A stretch of DNA of 64,000 bases from JAXMAO01 sp046350375 (GTDB taxonomy: Bacteria; Planctomycetota; Phycisphaerae; UBA1845; UTPLA1). The stretch lies in NCBI GenBank assembly GCA_046350375.1, contig JAXMAO010000001.1, forward strand, positions 310,001 through 374,000, read 5' to 3'. Position numbers and translations under genes: made by a program. This document shows, piece by piece, positions 1 to 8,590 of the stretch. The notes beneath the pieces are model-generated. The model saw only the letters and a list, made by a program, of their open reading frames with translations, did not search any database and was not told the DNA's origin. Each line of letters begins with the position of its first letter. The first letter of the stretch is position 1.

Positions 1-1039
1 ACGCCGCGCCCGTCCGGTCGCGCCGATTGCCCGCCACCAGTCGCCCGCCGCACCGCTCGACGATGTCGCGCGACACCGCCAGCCCCAGCCCCGTCCCCTT
101 CCCGGGCGGCTTGGTGGTGTAGAACGGCTCGAACAGCCGCTCCACGTCCGCCGGCAGCCCCGGCCCGGTATCTTCAAACACGATCGCCAGCGCGCCCGCC
201 TCCACGCCGCTGCGGATCGCCAGCGTGCCGCCGCCCGGCATCGCGTCGATCGCGTTCTGAATCAGGTTGCAGAACACCTGGAACAGGTTGGCCGCGCCGA
301 TCGTCCGCAGGTCGCACCGCTGGAAGTGACAGACGATCGCCACCCCGGCCGCGCCCGCCTTGGCTTCCATCGTGCGGACCGACTCTTCGATGATCTGGCT
401 GATGTCCTGCGCCGCGCCGCCGGTCGGAGCGCTGCGCGAAAACGCCAACAGCGCCCGCACGATCTGCACCAGCCGCTGCGTGCCGTCGCGCGCCGCCGAG
501 ACATACTCGCACACCTTCGGCTGCTCCGAGTCGGCCGCCACCCGCAGCGCCAGGTTCAGAAATCGCAGGATGCCGTCCAACGGGTTGTTCAGCTCGTGCG
601 CCACGGTGGCACACAGCTTCCCGACCGCCGCCAGCCGCTCCGACGCCGCCAAGCGCCGCTCCAGCGCCCGCCGCGGCGTGACGTCCTCGATCCACAGCAC
701 CCCCAGCGTTGCCGGCGCGCTGCCCAGCGGCGCCGCCAAGACGTTGATCACCCGCTCAGCTCCGTCGTCGCGCAGCTGCGCCAGCCCGTCGAACTGCCGT
801 GCCCGGCCGGTGTGCAGCACCCCGCGCAGGTCGCTCTCCCAGTCGGCCGCCGCGCCACCCGCCAGCGCCGCCAGGCCGCGCGGCAGGTCCGGATCGTCCG
901 CCCGCAGCCCCTGTCCCTGCACGTTGGCGTGCACCGTCCGCAGCGCCGCGTCGAAAACGACCACGCCCGCCGGCAGCGCGTCGAGCAGCGGCCGCAGCCG
1001 CGGATCGAGCTCAGCAGTCACCGGCAGCGTCGGCGTCAT
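1..1039 (-). CDS. PAS-type sensor histidine kinase (C-terminus cut off by window edge)
   Basis: The frame starts at an ATG at 1037-1039 and stays open to the left edge, so about 346 residues are visible and only the extreme C-terminus is missing. The N-terminal ~130 residues look like a PAS-type sensor (LDALPAGVVVFDAALRTVHA). The dimerisation/phosphoacceptor helix follows with VAHELNNPLDGIL, where the H is the predicted phosphorylated histidine. The HATPase domain shows the N box (NLIQNAIDAMPGGG), the G1 box (EDTGPGLP), the F box (LFEPFYTTK) and the G2 box (GTGLGLAV). No membrane segment is seen, so it is probably cytoplasmic. The response regulator may lie outside the window to the left. Input signal unknown. 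Confidence 0.9.
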   Translation of the reverse strand, partial: MTPTLPVTAELDPRLRPLLDALPAGVVVFDAALRTVHANVQGQGLRADDPDLPRGLAALAGGAAADWESDLRGVLHTGRARQFDGLAQLRDDGAERVINVLAAPLGSAPATLGVLWIEDVTPRRALERRLAASERLAAVGKLCATVAHELNNPLDGILRFLNLALRVAADSEQPKVCEYVSAARDGTQRLVQIVRALLAFSRSAPTGGAAQDISQIIEESVRTMEAKAGAAGVAIVCHFQRCDLRTIGAANLFQVFCNLIQNAIDAMPGGGTLAIRSGVEAGALAIVFEDTGPGLPADVERLFEPFYTTKPPGKGTGLGLAVSRDIVERCGGRLVAGNRRDRTGAA

Positions 1040-1309
1040 TTGGCGTTCCCGATGCAACCCGCCGCATCGCGGGGCTGGTTTTCGGGCGTGGCGAAGCGGA
1101 GTGTCGCGCAGTCCCCCGGCCCCATCGCCTTCACACTCGTCGTCCATTCGCATCGATCGCTGATGTAAAAACGCCACGCGCCGCGCTTCTCGGTCGCAGC
1201 GCCGACCCGCGCGGGTTCGCCTGGCCGCCGCCGCCCGGTAAATTGCCCGTCACCGGCCCGCGGTGCGTTCCGCCCGCCCCTCGCGCCGCCGACCCGCACC
1301 GGAGCGCCC

Positions 1310-3019
1310 ATGCGCCGCGACGCCCTGCTGCTCGGCCTCGTCCTGCTGCTGGCTCTCGGGCTGCGCCTCGCCGCCTGGTCCGCCGCCCGCAACACGCCGC
1401 TCGACGCCTGGCACGCGTGGGACCAGTCCGACATGGCGACCTACTGCGAACAGGCCCGCCGCATCGCCGCCGGTGACTGGCTCGGTCGCGCGCCTTATCA
1501 CCCCTACCACCTCTGGCAGTCTGCCGGCGGCACCCCCGACGACTGGCTCCGCTGGTACGGCCCGCACGTCTTCAACCAGGCGCCGCTCTACAGCTACCTC
1601 CTCGCGCTCGCTTCACGGCTGACCGACCGCTGGATCGACCTCGTCAGGCTCGCGCAGATCGGCCTGTCCGTCGCCGCCTGCGCCCTGCTCGCCGGCGTCG
1701 CGCGGCGCCTCGCCGACCGCCGCGCCGGCCTGCTCGCCGCGCTGCTCGCCGCGCTCTACGGCCCGGCGCTGCTCATGGACTTCCAGATCCTGCGCGAGAA
1801 CGGCATGCTCTTCGGCCTGGCGCTGCTGCTGTGGCTGCTCGTCCGCCGCGCCGTCGCCGCGACCGGCCCGCCGTCCGCCCGACCGGCCGACGCCTTCGCC
1901 TCGGCGATTCCGCTCGGACTGACGCTCGGCATCCTGGCGATGTTCCACGAGGCCGCGCTGCCGCTGGCCGCGGCCACCCTCCTCGCGCTGCTGACCCTTC
2001 ACCGTCGCGCCGCTGCGTCCGCCACCGCGCGGGCACTGGCCGGCCTGCTCTGCGGCGCCGCGATCGGCTTCGCCCCGCTGTTGGTTCGCAACGTCGTCGT
2101 CGGCGCGCCCCCGCTCTCGATATCCACCCGGCCGCCGCTCACCTTCGCCGCCGCCAACATGGTCAGCGCTCCCAACGACGGCCTGCTCTTCGCCCGGCCC
2201 GGCCCGGAGCTGCGCCGCATCCTCGATGCCGCCGGCGGCTCGACCCTCGGCGTCGTCCGCGAAACCGCCCGCGGCTACGCCGGCCGGCCGCTCGAGTGGC
2301 CGCGCCGCATGCTCAAGCGCCTCGGCGCCTGGTTCGTCCGGGTCGAGGTGCCCGACAACGTCTCGTTCGAGTTCCACCGCCGACACCTCCCCCCGCTCCG
2401 CTGGACGCTCACCTTCGCGACGCTCTTCCCGCTCGGCGCGGCCGGGCTGATCGGCGTATTCGCCGCGCGACTTCGCGCCCGCCGCGCCGCGCCGCCGCCG
2501 GCTGGCGCCGCACACGCCGCCATCGGCTGCGTGCTGCTGCTGCTGATCGCGACCGCCGCGTTCACCGCCGCCCAGGGGCGCTATCGCCTGCTGCTCGTGC
2601 CGGTCTTCATCCCCTACGCCGCCCTGACGCTGTCGCACGCCGCCGACTGGCTCGCCGCGCGGCGCTTCGGCCCGCTGCTGGCCGGCGCGCTGGGCTGCGC
2701 GGCGCTCGTCGCCTTCCAGGCCTGGCTCACGAAGCCGCTGGCCAGCGCCGACCGCCGATCGGCCTACCCGATCACCGTCGCCAACCGCTACGCCGCCCGC
2801 GGCGCCGACGCCGACGCCATCGACTTCTACCGCGAAGGCCTGGCGCTTTCGCCGCGCGACGCCGACGCCCGCCGCCTGCTCGCCCAGGCGCTCGCCCGGC
2901 TGAAACGCTGGCCCGAGGCGCTGCGCGAATACGAAACCCTCGCCCGCGTCGCGCCGCAGACGCCCGGCCTGGCCGCCACCCTCGACTACGTCCGGCGACA
3001 GGCGGAGCCCGCCCCATGA
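1310..3019 (+). CDS. Multi-pass membrane protein, GT-C glycosyltransferase-like, with C-terminal TPR
   Basis: A 569-aa protein with a hydrophobic first segment (LLLGLVLLLALGLRLAAW) and about ten further membrane spans. An early acidic loop (WDQSDMATYCEQARRI) is placed like the catalytic acidic residues of GT-C (PMT/ArnT-type) glycosyltransferases. The last ~80 residues form one or two tetratricopeptide units (DAIDFYREGLALSPRDADARRLLAQAL). The family normally transfers sugars from lipid carriers on the outer face of the inner membrane; that role is inferred here. Start ATG at 1310 follows GGAGCG. The stop overlaps the start of the next gene (ATGA), so the two are translationally coupled. A similar protein lies at 19370-21556. 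Confidence 0.75.
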   Translation: MRRDALLLGLVLLLALGLRLAAWSAARNTPLDAWHAWDQSDMATYCEQARRIAAGDWLGRAPYHPYHLWQSAGGTPDDWLRWYGPHVFNQAPLYSYLLALASRLTDRWIDLVRLAQIGLSVAACALLAGVARRLADRRAGLLAALLAALYGPALLMDFQILRENGMLFGLALLLWLLVRRAVAATGPPSARPADAFASAIPLGLTLGILAMFHEAALPLAAATLLALLTLHRRAAASATARALAGLLCGAAIGFAPLLVRNVVVGAPPLSISTRPPLTFAAANMVSAPNDGLLFARPGPELRRILDAAGGSTLGVVRETARGYAGRPLEWPRRMLKRLGAWFVRVEVPDNVSFEFHRRHLPPLRWTLTFATLFPLGAAGLIGVFAARLRARRAAPPPAGAAHAAIGCVLLLLIATAAFTAAQGRYRLLLVPVFIPYAALTLSHAADWLAARRFGPLLAGALGCAALVAFQAWLTKPLASADRRSAYPITVANRYAARGADADAIDFYREGLALSPRDADARRLLAQALARLKRWPEALREYETLARVAPQTPGLAATLDYVRRQAEPAP

Positions 3020-4782
3020 GCCGCCGCTCGCCCGCAGCGACCACGCCCGCCACCGCGCCGCGCCCCCGCTGGACCCTCGCCGCGGCCCTGCTGCTGATCG
3101 CCGCCGCCGTCCTGTTCGCGTTCGCACCGGCGATCTCGGCCGGCTTTTTGAACTGGGACGACGACTACATGTTCCTGCGGAACACCGCCTATCGCGGCCT
3201 GTCTGCCGCCCATCTGCGCTGGATGTTCACCACTACGCACATGGGCCACTACCAGCCGCTTGCGTGGCTCTCGGTGGCGCTCGACTACGCCGCCTGGGGA
3301 CTCTCGCCGCGCGCCTTTCACGTCACCAACGTGGCGCTGCACGCCGCGACGGCGCTGCTCGTCTTCCTGCTCATCCGCGCGTTGCTGGCGACGCGCGACG
3401 CCGCACCGTCACCACGCGACGCCCGCCTCTGGCCGGCGCTGCTCGGCGCGCTGCTCTTCGCGGTTCACCCGCTGCGGGTCGAATCGGTCGCCTGGCTGAC
3501 CGAGCGCCGCGACGTGCTTTCGGGGCTCTTCTTCGTCGCGGCGCTGCTGGCCTATCTCCGCGCCGTCGCACCCGGCCGGGCCGAAATCGCCGGCCGCGGC
3601 GCCTTCGCCGCCTCCGTCCTGCTGACGCTGCTCTCGCTGCTCAGCAAGGCCTGGGGCATGGCGCTGCCCTTCATCATGCTGCTGCTCGACCAGTATCCGC
3701 TGCGACGCCCCGGCCTGTGGCGCGGCGTCGTGCAGAAGTGGCCGCTGTGGCTGCTGGCGGGCGGCGCGGCGCTGCTGGCGGGTCGCGCCCAGGCCAGCGC
3801 CGGACAGGGGCTGCTCTCGCTCGAGACCCACCCACTCGCCCAGCGCGCGTGGCAATCCGTCTACGGCGTCGCCTACTACCCGCTGCGGACGCTCTGGCCC
3901 GCGGCGCTCTCGCCCATCTATCCGCTGCCCGAATCGCTGCATCTTGCCGACCGCGCCGTCCTCATCGCCGCCGCCTGCGCCGCCGCACTGTCCGCCACCG
4001 CCTGGCTCGCCCGCCGCCGCTGCCCGGCCTTCACCGCCGCCTGGCTCGCCTACCTGGTCACCATCGCGCCCGTGCTCGGCTGGGCCCAGAGCGGCTGGCA
4101 ACTGGTCGCCGACCGCTACAGCTACCTCGCCTGTCTGCCGTTCGCGATCCTCGCATCGGCCGGGCTGCACGCCTTGCGCCCGCGCGGCGCACGGCTTCCC
4201 ACGATCGGCTTCGCCGTGGTCATCATCGCCCTGCTCGGCTGGCAGACGCACGCCTACGCCCGCGTCTGGCGCAGCAGCCGATCGCTCTGGCTCCACGCGC
4301 TGGCCCGCGACCCGGACAACTGGATCGCCCATCACAACTTCGCCGAGCTGCTCTACCAAGCCGGCGACTTTGCCGGCGCCGCCGAACACCTGCAACGCGC
4401 CGTCGCGCTGCACCCCGCCTCGTGGCGCGCCTGGCACGACCTGGGCGCCGCGCTCGACCGCATGGGCCGCGCCGCCGACGCCGAGCAGGCCTGGCTCCGC
4501 GTTCTGCCGCTCACGCCCGAGCGCGGCCGCACCCTCTGCGAACTGGGACGCCTCTACGTCAACCAGCGCCGCTACGACGACGCCGCGCGCGTCTTCGAGC
4601 AGGCCGCCCGCACCAGCCGGCTAACCGAGTTGCAGGCCCGCGGCCACGCCGGACTCGGCGTCGTCTATCGCCGCCAGCGGCGCTTCGCCGACGCTGTCCG
4701 CGAGTTCGAGCAGGCCCAGCGGCTCTGGCCGCACCTCGACTGGGTCGAGCCGGAACTGCACCAGGCCCGCATGGAACGCTGA
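3016..4782 (+). CDS. Multi-pass membrane protein with C-terminal TPR repeats
   Basis: A 588-aa protein whose ATG overlaps the stop of the preceding gene. It begins with a signal-anchor, followed by a conserved-looking periplasmic loop (NWDDDYMFLRNTAYRGL, then HMGHYQPLAWLSVALDY). This D-D-rich loop plus HYQPL pattern is common in planctomycete/verrucomicrobial membrane TPR proteins often labelled O-GlcNAc-transferase-like. About nine further membrane spans follow. The C-terminal ~170 residues contain three to four TPR units (NWIAHHNFAELLYQAGDFAGAAEHLQRAV and onward). Probably works with its coupled upstream neighbour in envelope or surface glycan assembly. The specific reaction is unknown. Confidence 0.7.
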   Translation: MSRRSPAATTPATAPRPRWTLAAALLLIAAAVLFAFAPAISAGFLNWDDDYMFLRNTAYRGLSAAHLRWMFTTTHMGHYQPLAWLSVALDYAAWGLSPRAFHVTNVALHAATALLVFLLIRALLATRDAAPSPRDARLWPALLGALLFAVHPLRVESVAWLTERRDVLSGLFFVAALLAYLRAVAPGRAEIAGRGAFAASVLLTLLSLLSKAWGMALPFIMLLLDQYPLRRPGLWRGVVQKWPLWLLAGGAALLAGRAQASAGQGLLSLETHPLAQRAWQSVYGVAYYPLRTLWPAALSPIYPLPESLHLADRAVLIAAACAAALSATAWLARRRCPAFTAAWLAYLVTIAPVLGWAQSGWQLVADRYSYLACLPFAILASAGLHALRPRGARLPTIGFAVVIIALLGWQTHAYARVWRSSRSLWLHALARDPDNWIAHHNFAELLYQAGDFAGAAEHLQRAVALHPASWRAWHDLGAALDRMGRAADAEQAWLRVLPLTPERGRTLCELGRLYVNQRRYDDAARVFEQAARTSRLTELQARGHAGLGVVYRRQRRFADAVREFEQAQRLWPHLDWVEPELHQARMER

Positions 4783-4928
4783 CCGTCCCGCCGCGCCGGC
4801 CGCAAACACCGCGACGCAGGAATGCACATAAGTGCCCCATAGGCATAGGATTCGGGCTGCGCGCCCCGCCGCCAGCAGGTCAATCGCCCATCCCGGCCGG
4901 TCGATAGTAGGCTATCCTGCCCGAGCGG

Positions 4929-4959
4929 TTGCAACGTTCGGGCCGCGAGGTCGTATAAT
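4929..4959 (+). promoter_or_regulatory. Candidate sigma-70-type promoter for the 4989 gene
   Basis: A perfect -10 hexamer TATAAT at 4954-4959 is preceded by TTGCAA at 4929-4934 with a 19-bp spacer, slightly long. It lies 30 bp upstream of the ATG of the secreted Thr/Gly-rich protein and is AT-rich for this genome. Confidence 0.5.
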
Positions 4960-4988
4960 CTGGCGAGTCCCTTGGGGAGTATTCCACC

Positions 4989-5573
4989 ATGCAGACACGC
5001 GCGTTGACGTTCGGGTTGTACATCGCACTGGCAGCGCTGCTCGTCGCCGGCTTCGCGTCGACGCCGGCCGCCGCCCAGACCGCGACCGACTTGCAGTCGA
5101 TCCTCGATCAGCTCGGCGGCACGACCGGCACATCCACCACCGGCACAACCACCGGTACCACCACGACGCCGACCGATACCGGCACCGGGACAGGAACGAC
5201 GACCGGCGGTTCGACCGGCTCCGGCACCTCGCCGACCCGCGGCGGGCTGAACAACGTCACGCTCGGCGCGCTCGCGTCCGGTTCGCCCGGCGCGATGATC
5301 CAGCGCGGCATCGGCCTGCACACCGGCTCGGTCACGATCCCGGGCGATGCCGATCAGTTCGTCAAGCCCAACGTCTTCAGCCAGGCGCTCTTCCAGGGCA
5401 CGCAGAGCGTGTTGCAGTCTTTGCAGTCCAGCCTTCAGTCGCTGGTGCAGACGCTGCTGCTCGGGCTGGGGCTGGGCGGGTCGAGCCTGTTCGGGCCGGG
5501 CACGATCAACGTCGGCCAGCCGATCGCCAACGCGGTCACCACCGGCACGGGCGACGTGGTGATGCTGCCCTAG
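4989..5573 (+). CDS. Secreted Thr/Gly-rich low-complexity protein
   Basis: A 194-aa protein with a clear Sec signal peptide (hydrophobic core around residues 8-24, AxA-type site near TPAAAQ). A Thr/Gly/Ser-rich stretch of about 45 residues follows, composed largely of TGT/TTG/TDT repeats and likely disordered or glycosylated. The C-terminal half is more ordered: a Gln/Leu/Ser heptad-like helix (VLQSLQSSLQSLVQTLLLG) and a Gly-rich end. No known family recognised. It has its own candidate promoter upstream and an intrinsic terminator downstream, so it is probably a monocistronic envelope or surface protein. Confidence 0.7.
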   Translation: MQTRALTFGLYIALAALLVAGFASTPAAAQTATDLQSILDQLGGTTGTSTTGTTTGTTTTPTDTGTGTGTTTGGSTGSGTSPTRGGLNNVTLGALASGSPGAMIQRGIGLHTGSVTIPGDADQFVKPNVFSQALFQGTQSVLQSLQSSLQSLVQTLLLGLGLGGSSLFGPGTINVGQPIANAVTTGTGDVVMLP

Positions 5574-5597
5574 CGGCGGAACTGCAACGACACAATC

Positions 5598-7725
5598 TCA
5601 CGCCGGCGGACCGAAGTCTGCCGGCGTTTTCATGCGCGGCGCCGCGCCGCGCAGCAGCGCCAGCCCGGCGACCAGCGCGACCCCGGCGACGAGCGGCCCG
5701 GCGACGCCGCCGTCGGCCAGCTCCAGGTAGCGCCGCAGCAGCGGCACCTCGCCCGAGATCAGCGCCGCGCCGTTGTTGACGGCGTGCACCAGGACGGCCG
5801 GCCAGATCGAGCCGCTCGCCAGGCAGACGTAGCTCAGCACCACGCCCAGGAGTGCCGTTGTCGGGACGCGCACCAGGTCGGCGTGATAGAGCCCGAAGAT
5901 CGCCCCCACCACCAGGCACCGCCGCCGGTCGCAGCCGGTCGCGCAGCCCCGACAGGAGAAAGCCGCGGAACAGCGTCTCCTCGCAGACCGCCGGCAGCAG
6001 CGCGAACAGCAGCAGCCGCGCGGCCACCGGCAGCGCCAGCATGTGCGTTTCGGCGGACTCAAGCGCGCCCTGGTATTCGCTGGAAAGCGGCAGCACGCGC
6101 TGCGTTGCCTGCGACACGAAGCTGCCCAGCAGCGGCGCGGCCGCCGCCACCAGCCCCGCGCCGAGCCACGCCCGCGGCGCCGGCGGCGAAAGCGAAAAGG
6201 TCGTCCGCACGCGCAGCCGCAGGTACGCCGCCGCCAGCACCGGCGGCAGGAAGTAGCAGCCCAAGAGCAGCACGACCGTCATCGTCGCCAGCCGACGGGC
6301 CGGCATGTCGGCCGAGCCGAGCGCCGTCTGCACGTAGAACGAGAGCGGGAAGACCAGCGCCACCAGCAGCAGCGCGGTGGCGGTCGCCGGGCGGTCGGCC
6401 GGCCGGAAGAATCGCCGCGCGAACAGCGCGCGGTAGCTGCCGACGTCGGAGAAGAGCACCGCCTCCTGCCCGTAGAGCCGCGCCGCCACGAAGACCGCCG
6501 CCGCGGCGTAAACGCTGGTCGACGCCAGCGTCATGCCGATCGCCGGCCAGTCGTAGTGACCCAGGAACAACTCTCGCAGCAGCACGACCACGTTGGCGAC
6601 AGGCAGCACCGTCACCACGCCCGCCAGCCGAATCGACGGCATGTAGGCCGTCGTCATCGCGGGAATCAGCGCCGTGACCATCACCGGCGTCATGTAGTTC
6701 TGCGCCTCCTTGAACGAGCGCGCCACGCTGCACGTCGCCAGCATCACCCCCGAAAAGAGCACCGCGAACGGCACCATCGCCGCCAGCACCAGCGGCAGCA
6801 CGCCGATCGGAATCGAGATCGGCCCGACCGCCGCCGACGAGCGCGACATCGCCTCGGCGATCCCCCCGAAGCGCACCGTCGCGCCGATCGACAGCAGGTT
6901 CAGCGTGCATGACAGCACCGCCACCGTCACCACCACCAGGAACTTGCCCGCCATGATCTGCCCGACCGGCACGGGCGCGACCATCAGCGTCTCCAGCGTG
7001 CCGCGCTCGCGCTCGCCGGCCGTCAGGTCGATGGCCGGATAGATCGCCCCGGTAATCGTCATCACCACCAGGAGGAACGGCAGGATCTGGCCGAGCAGCG
7101 CCCCGCCGAGCTTGAACGCGCTGGCGACCGAGACCTCGGCCAGCGCCAGCGGAGTCAGCGCGTCGGCCGGCAGCCCGGCCCGCGCCACGCGCTCCAGCAC
7201 CATCCGCTGCGCGGTCCGGGCGACGATGCGGCTCAGGGCGCGGGCCGCCTCGGCCGAGCGGAACTCGGCCGGGTCGAACGCCACGCGGATGACGCGGTTC
7301 ACGTCGATCGCCGCGCCGGTCGTCGCCGGCCCACCATCCGGGGGCGGATCGACCGACACCGCCGCCTGCGCCGCGCCGGCGCGGATCAGCGCGTCGAGAT
7401 CGCCTTCGCGCGGCTCGACCCCGATCTGCTCGGCCCGCACATTCGCCCGCACCGGGTCGGCGCCGCCGCCGGCGTCGCGCAGCGCCACCTCGTCGGCCGC
7501 CAGCACGGCCTGCAGCCAGCGGGCGTGGCGCTCGTCCGGCACCAGCACGCGGTAGGTCTCGCGCTCGCGCCGCGCCTTTTCCACCGCCAGCGCCTGCACC
7601 GTGATGACCATCAGCGCCGGGTAGAGCAGGATCGGCACCAGCAGCATGGCGATCAGCGTGCGCCGATCGCGCAGCGCGTCGATCAGCTCCTTGCGATAGA
7701 CCACCCCGACGCGCCGATAGCTCAT
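5598..7725 (-). CDS. ABC-2 type permease fused to CPBP (CAAX-like) intramembrane protease, NatB-like; one apparent frameshift
   Basis: Starts at ATG 7723-7725, overlapping the ATPase stop (ATGA). The N-terminal ~400 residues are an ABC-2 permease of NatB type (KELIDALRDRRTLIAMLLVP, a large extracytoplasmic loop, then several spans including GERERGTLETLMVAPV). The C-terminus is a CPBP protease domain with motif 1 EETLFRGFL, motif 2 FGLYHAD and motif 3 HAVNN. Motif 1 and motifs 2-3 are in different frames: one extra G at 5915-5916 breaks the reading frame, and removing it gives AAVLVVGAIFGLYHAD and a protein of about 708 aa. Single-gene permease-CPBP fusions paired with a NatA-type ATPase are a known arrangement. 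Likely a sodium or peptide/toxin exporter; substrate unknown. Confidence 0.85.
5600..5630 (+). terminator. Intrinsic terminator
   Basis: Perfect 8-bp inverted repeat ACGCCGGC (5600-5607) / GCCGGCGT (5620-5627) followed by TTTT. It ends the 4989 transcript and also covers the stop codon of the convergent permease gene. Confidence 0.75.
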
Positions 7726-8492
7726 GCGGGCGCCTCCGGCGCGGTCGCCAGCAGCGGGCCGGTCTGCCCGCACAGCGTCAGGAAGATGTCGCTCAGGCGC
7801 GTCTGGCCCGCGCGGACCCGCAGCGCCGCCAGGTCGCCGTCCGCCAGCAGCCGCCCCTCGTGGATCAGCCCGAACCGGTCGCAGAGCGTCTCGGCCTCGT
7901 CGAGGTAGTGGGTCGACAGCACCAGCGTCTTGCCTCGCGCCGCCTCGGCGCGGATGAATTCCAGGATCAGCCGGTTGGTGATGACGTCCAGCCCCAGCGT
8001 CGGTTCGTCGAGCACCAGCACGGGCGGATCGGCGATCAGCGCGCGGGCGATGTTGGTGCGCTGCTTCTGCCCCGTAGACAGCCCGCCGCAGCGCAAGTCG
8101 GCGAAGCCGCGCATGTCGAGCCAGTCGAGCAGCGTGTCGATCCGCCGCGCGATGACGGCGTCGTCCAGTCCGTGCAGCCGGCCGAAATAGAGCAGCGTTT
8201 CGCGCGGCGAAAGCCGCTGGTAGAGCCCGGTCGACGCGGTCAGATAGCCGAGCGAGCGTTTCGCGAACTCGCGCTCCAGGCGGGTATCGTGGCCATCGAT
8301 CCGCGCCGCGCCCGCGCTGGGCGAGATAAGCCCGGCGAGCATCCGCAGCGTGGTGGTCTTGCCGGCGCCGTTCGGGCCGAGCAGGCCGTAGGTCTGCCCC
8401 GGCGGCACGCAGAACGAGACCTGGTCGACGGCGATCTTCTCGCCGCCGGCGGTCGTCGGAAAAACCTTCGTCAGCCCGGCCACTTCGAGCAT
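7722..8492 (-). CDS. ABC transporter ATP-binding protein, NatA-like
   Basis: A 256-aa ATPase with Walker A GPNGAGKTT (near residue 39), Q-loop region, ABC signature LSTGQKQR, Walker B VLVLDEPTLGLD and the H-loop STHYLDEAE. It overlaps the permease-protease gene downstream by ATGA and is divergently oriented from priA, with about 100 bp between them. Together the two genes make a complete ABC-2 exporter of the NatAB type. Confidence 0.9.
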   Translation of the reverse strand: MLEVAGLTKVFPTTAGGEKIAVDQVSFCVPPGQTYGLLGPNGAGKTTTLRMLAGLISPSAGAARIDGHDTRLEREFAKRSLGYLTASTGLYQRLSPRETLLYFGRLHGLDDAVIARRIDTLLDWLDMRGFADLRCGGLSTGQKQRTNIARALIADPPVLVLDEPTLGLDVITNRLILEFIRAEAARGKTLVLSTHYLDEAETLCDRFGLIHEGRLLADGDLAALRVRAGQTRLSDIFLTLCGQTGPLLATAPEAPA

Positions 8493-8590
8493 GGGCCGTA
8501 CTCTACAACAGAACGTCGGCCAGGGGGCCGCCGCCCGCCCGCTCGCCGCCGACCGCGCGCCGGCCCGGCCGGCGGTCTACAATCCCGCCT

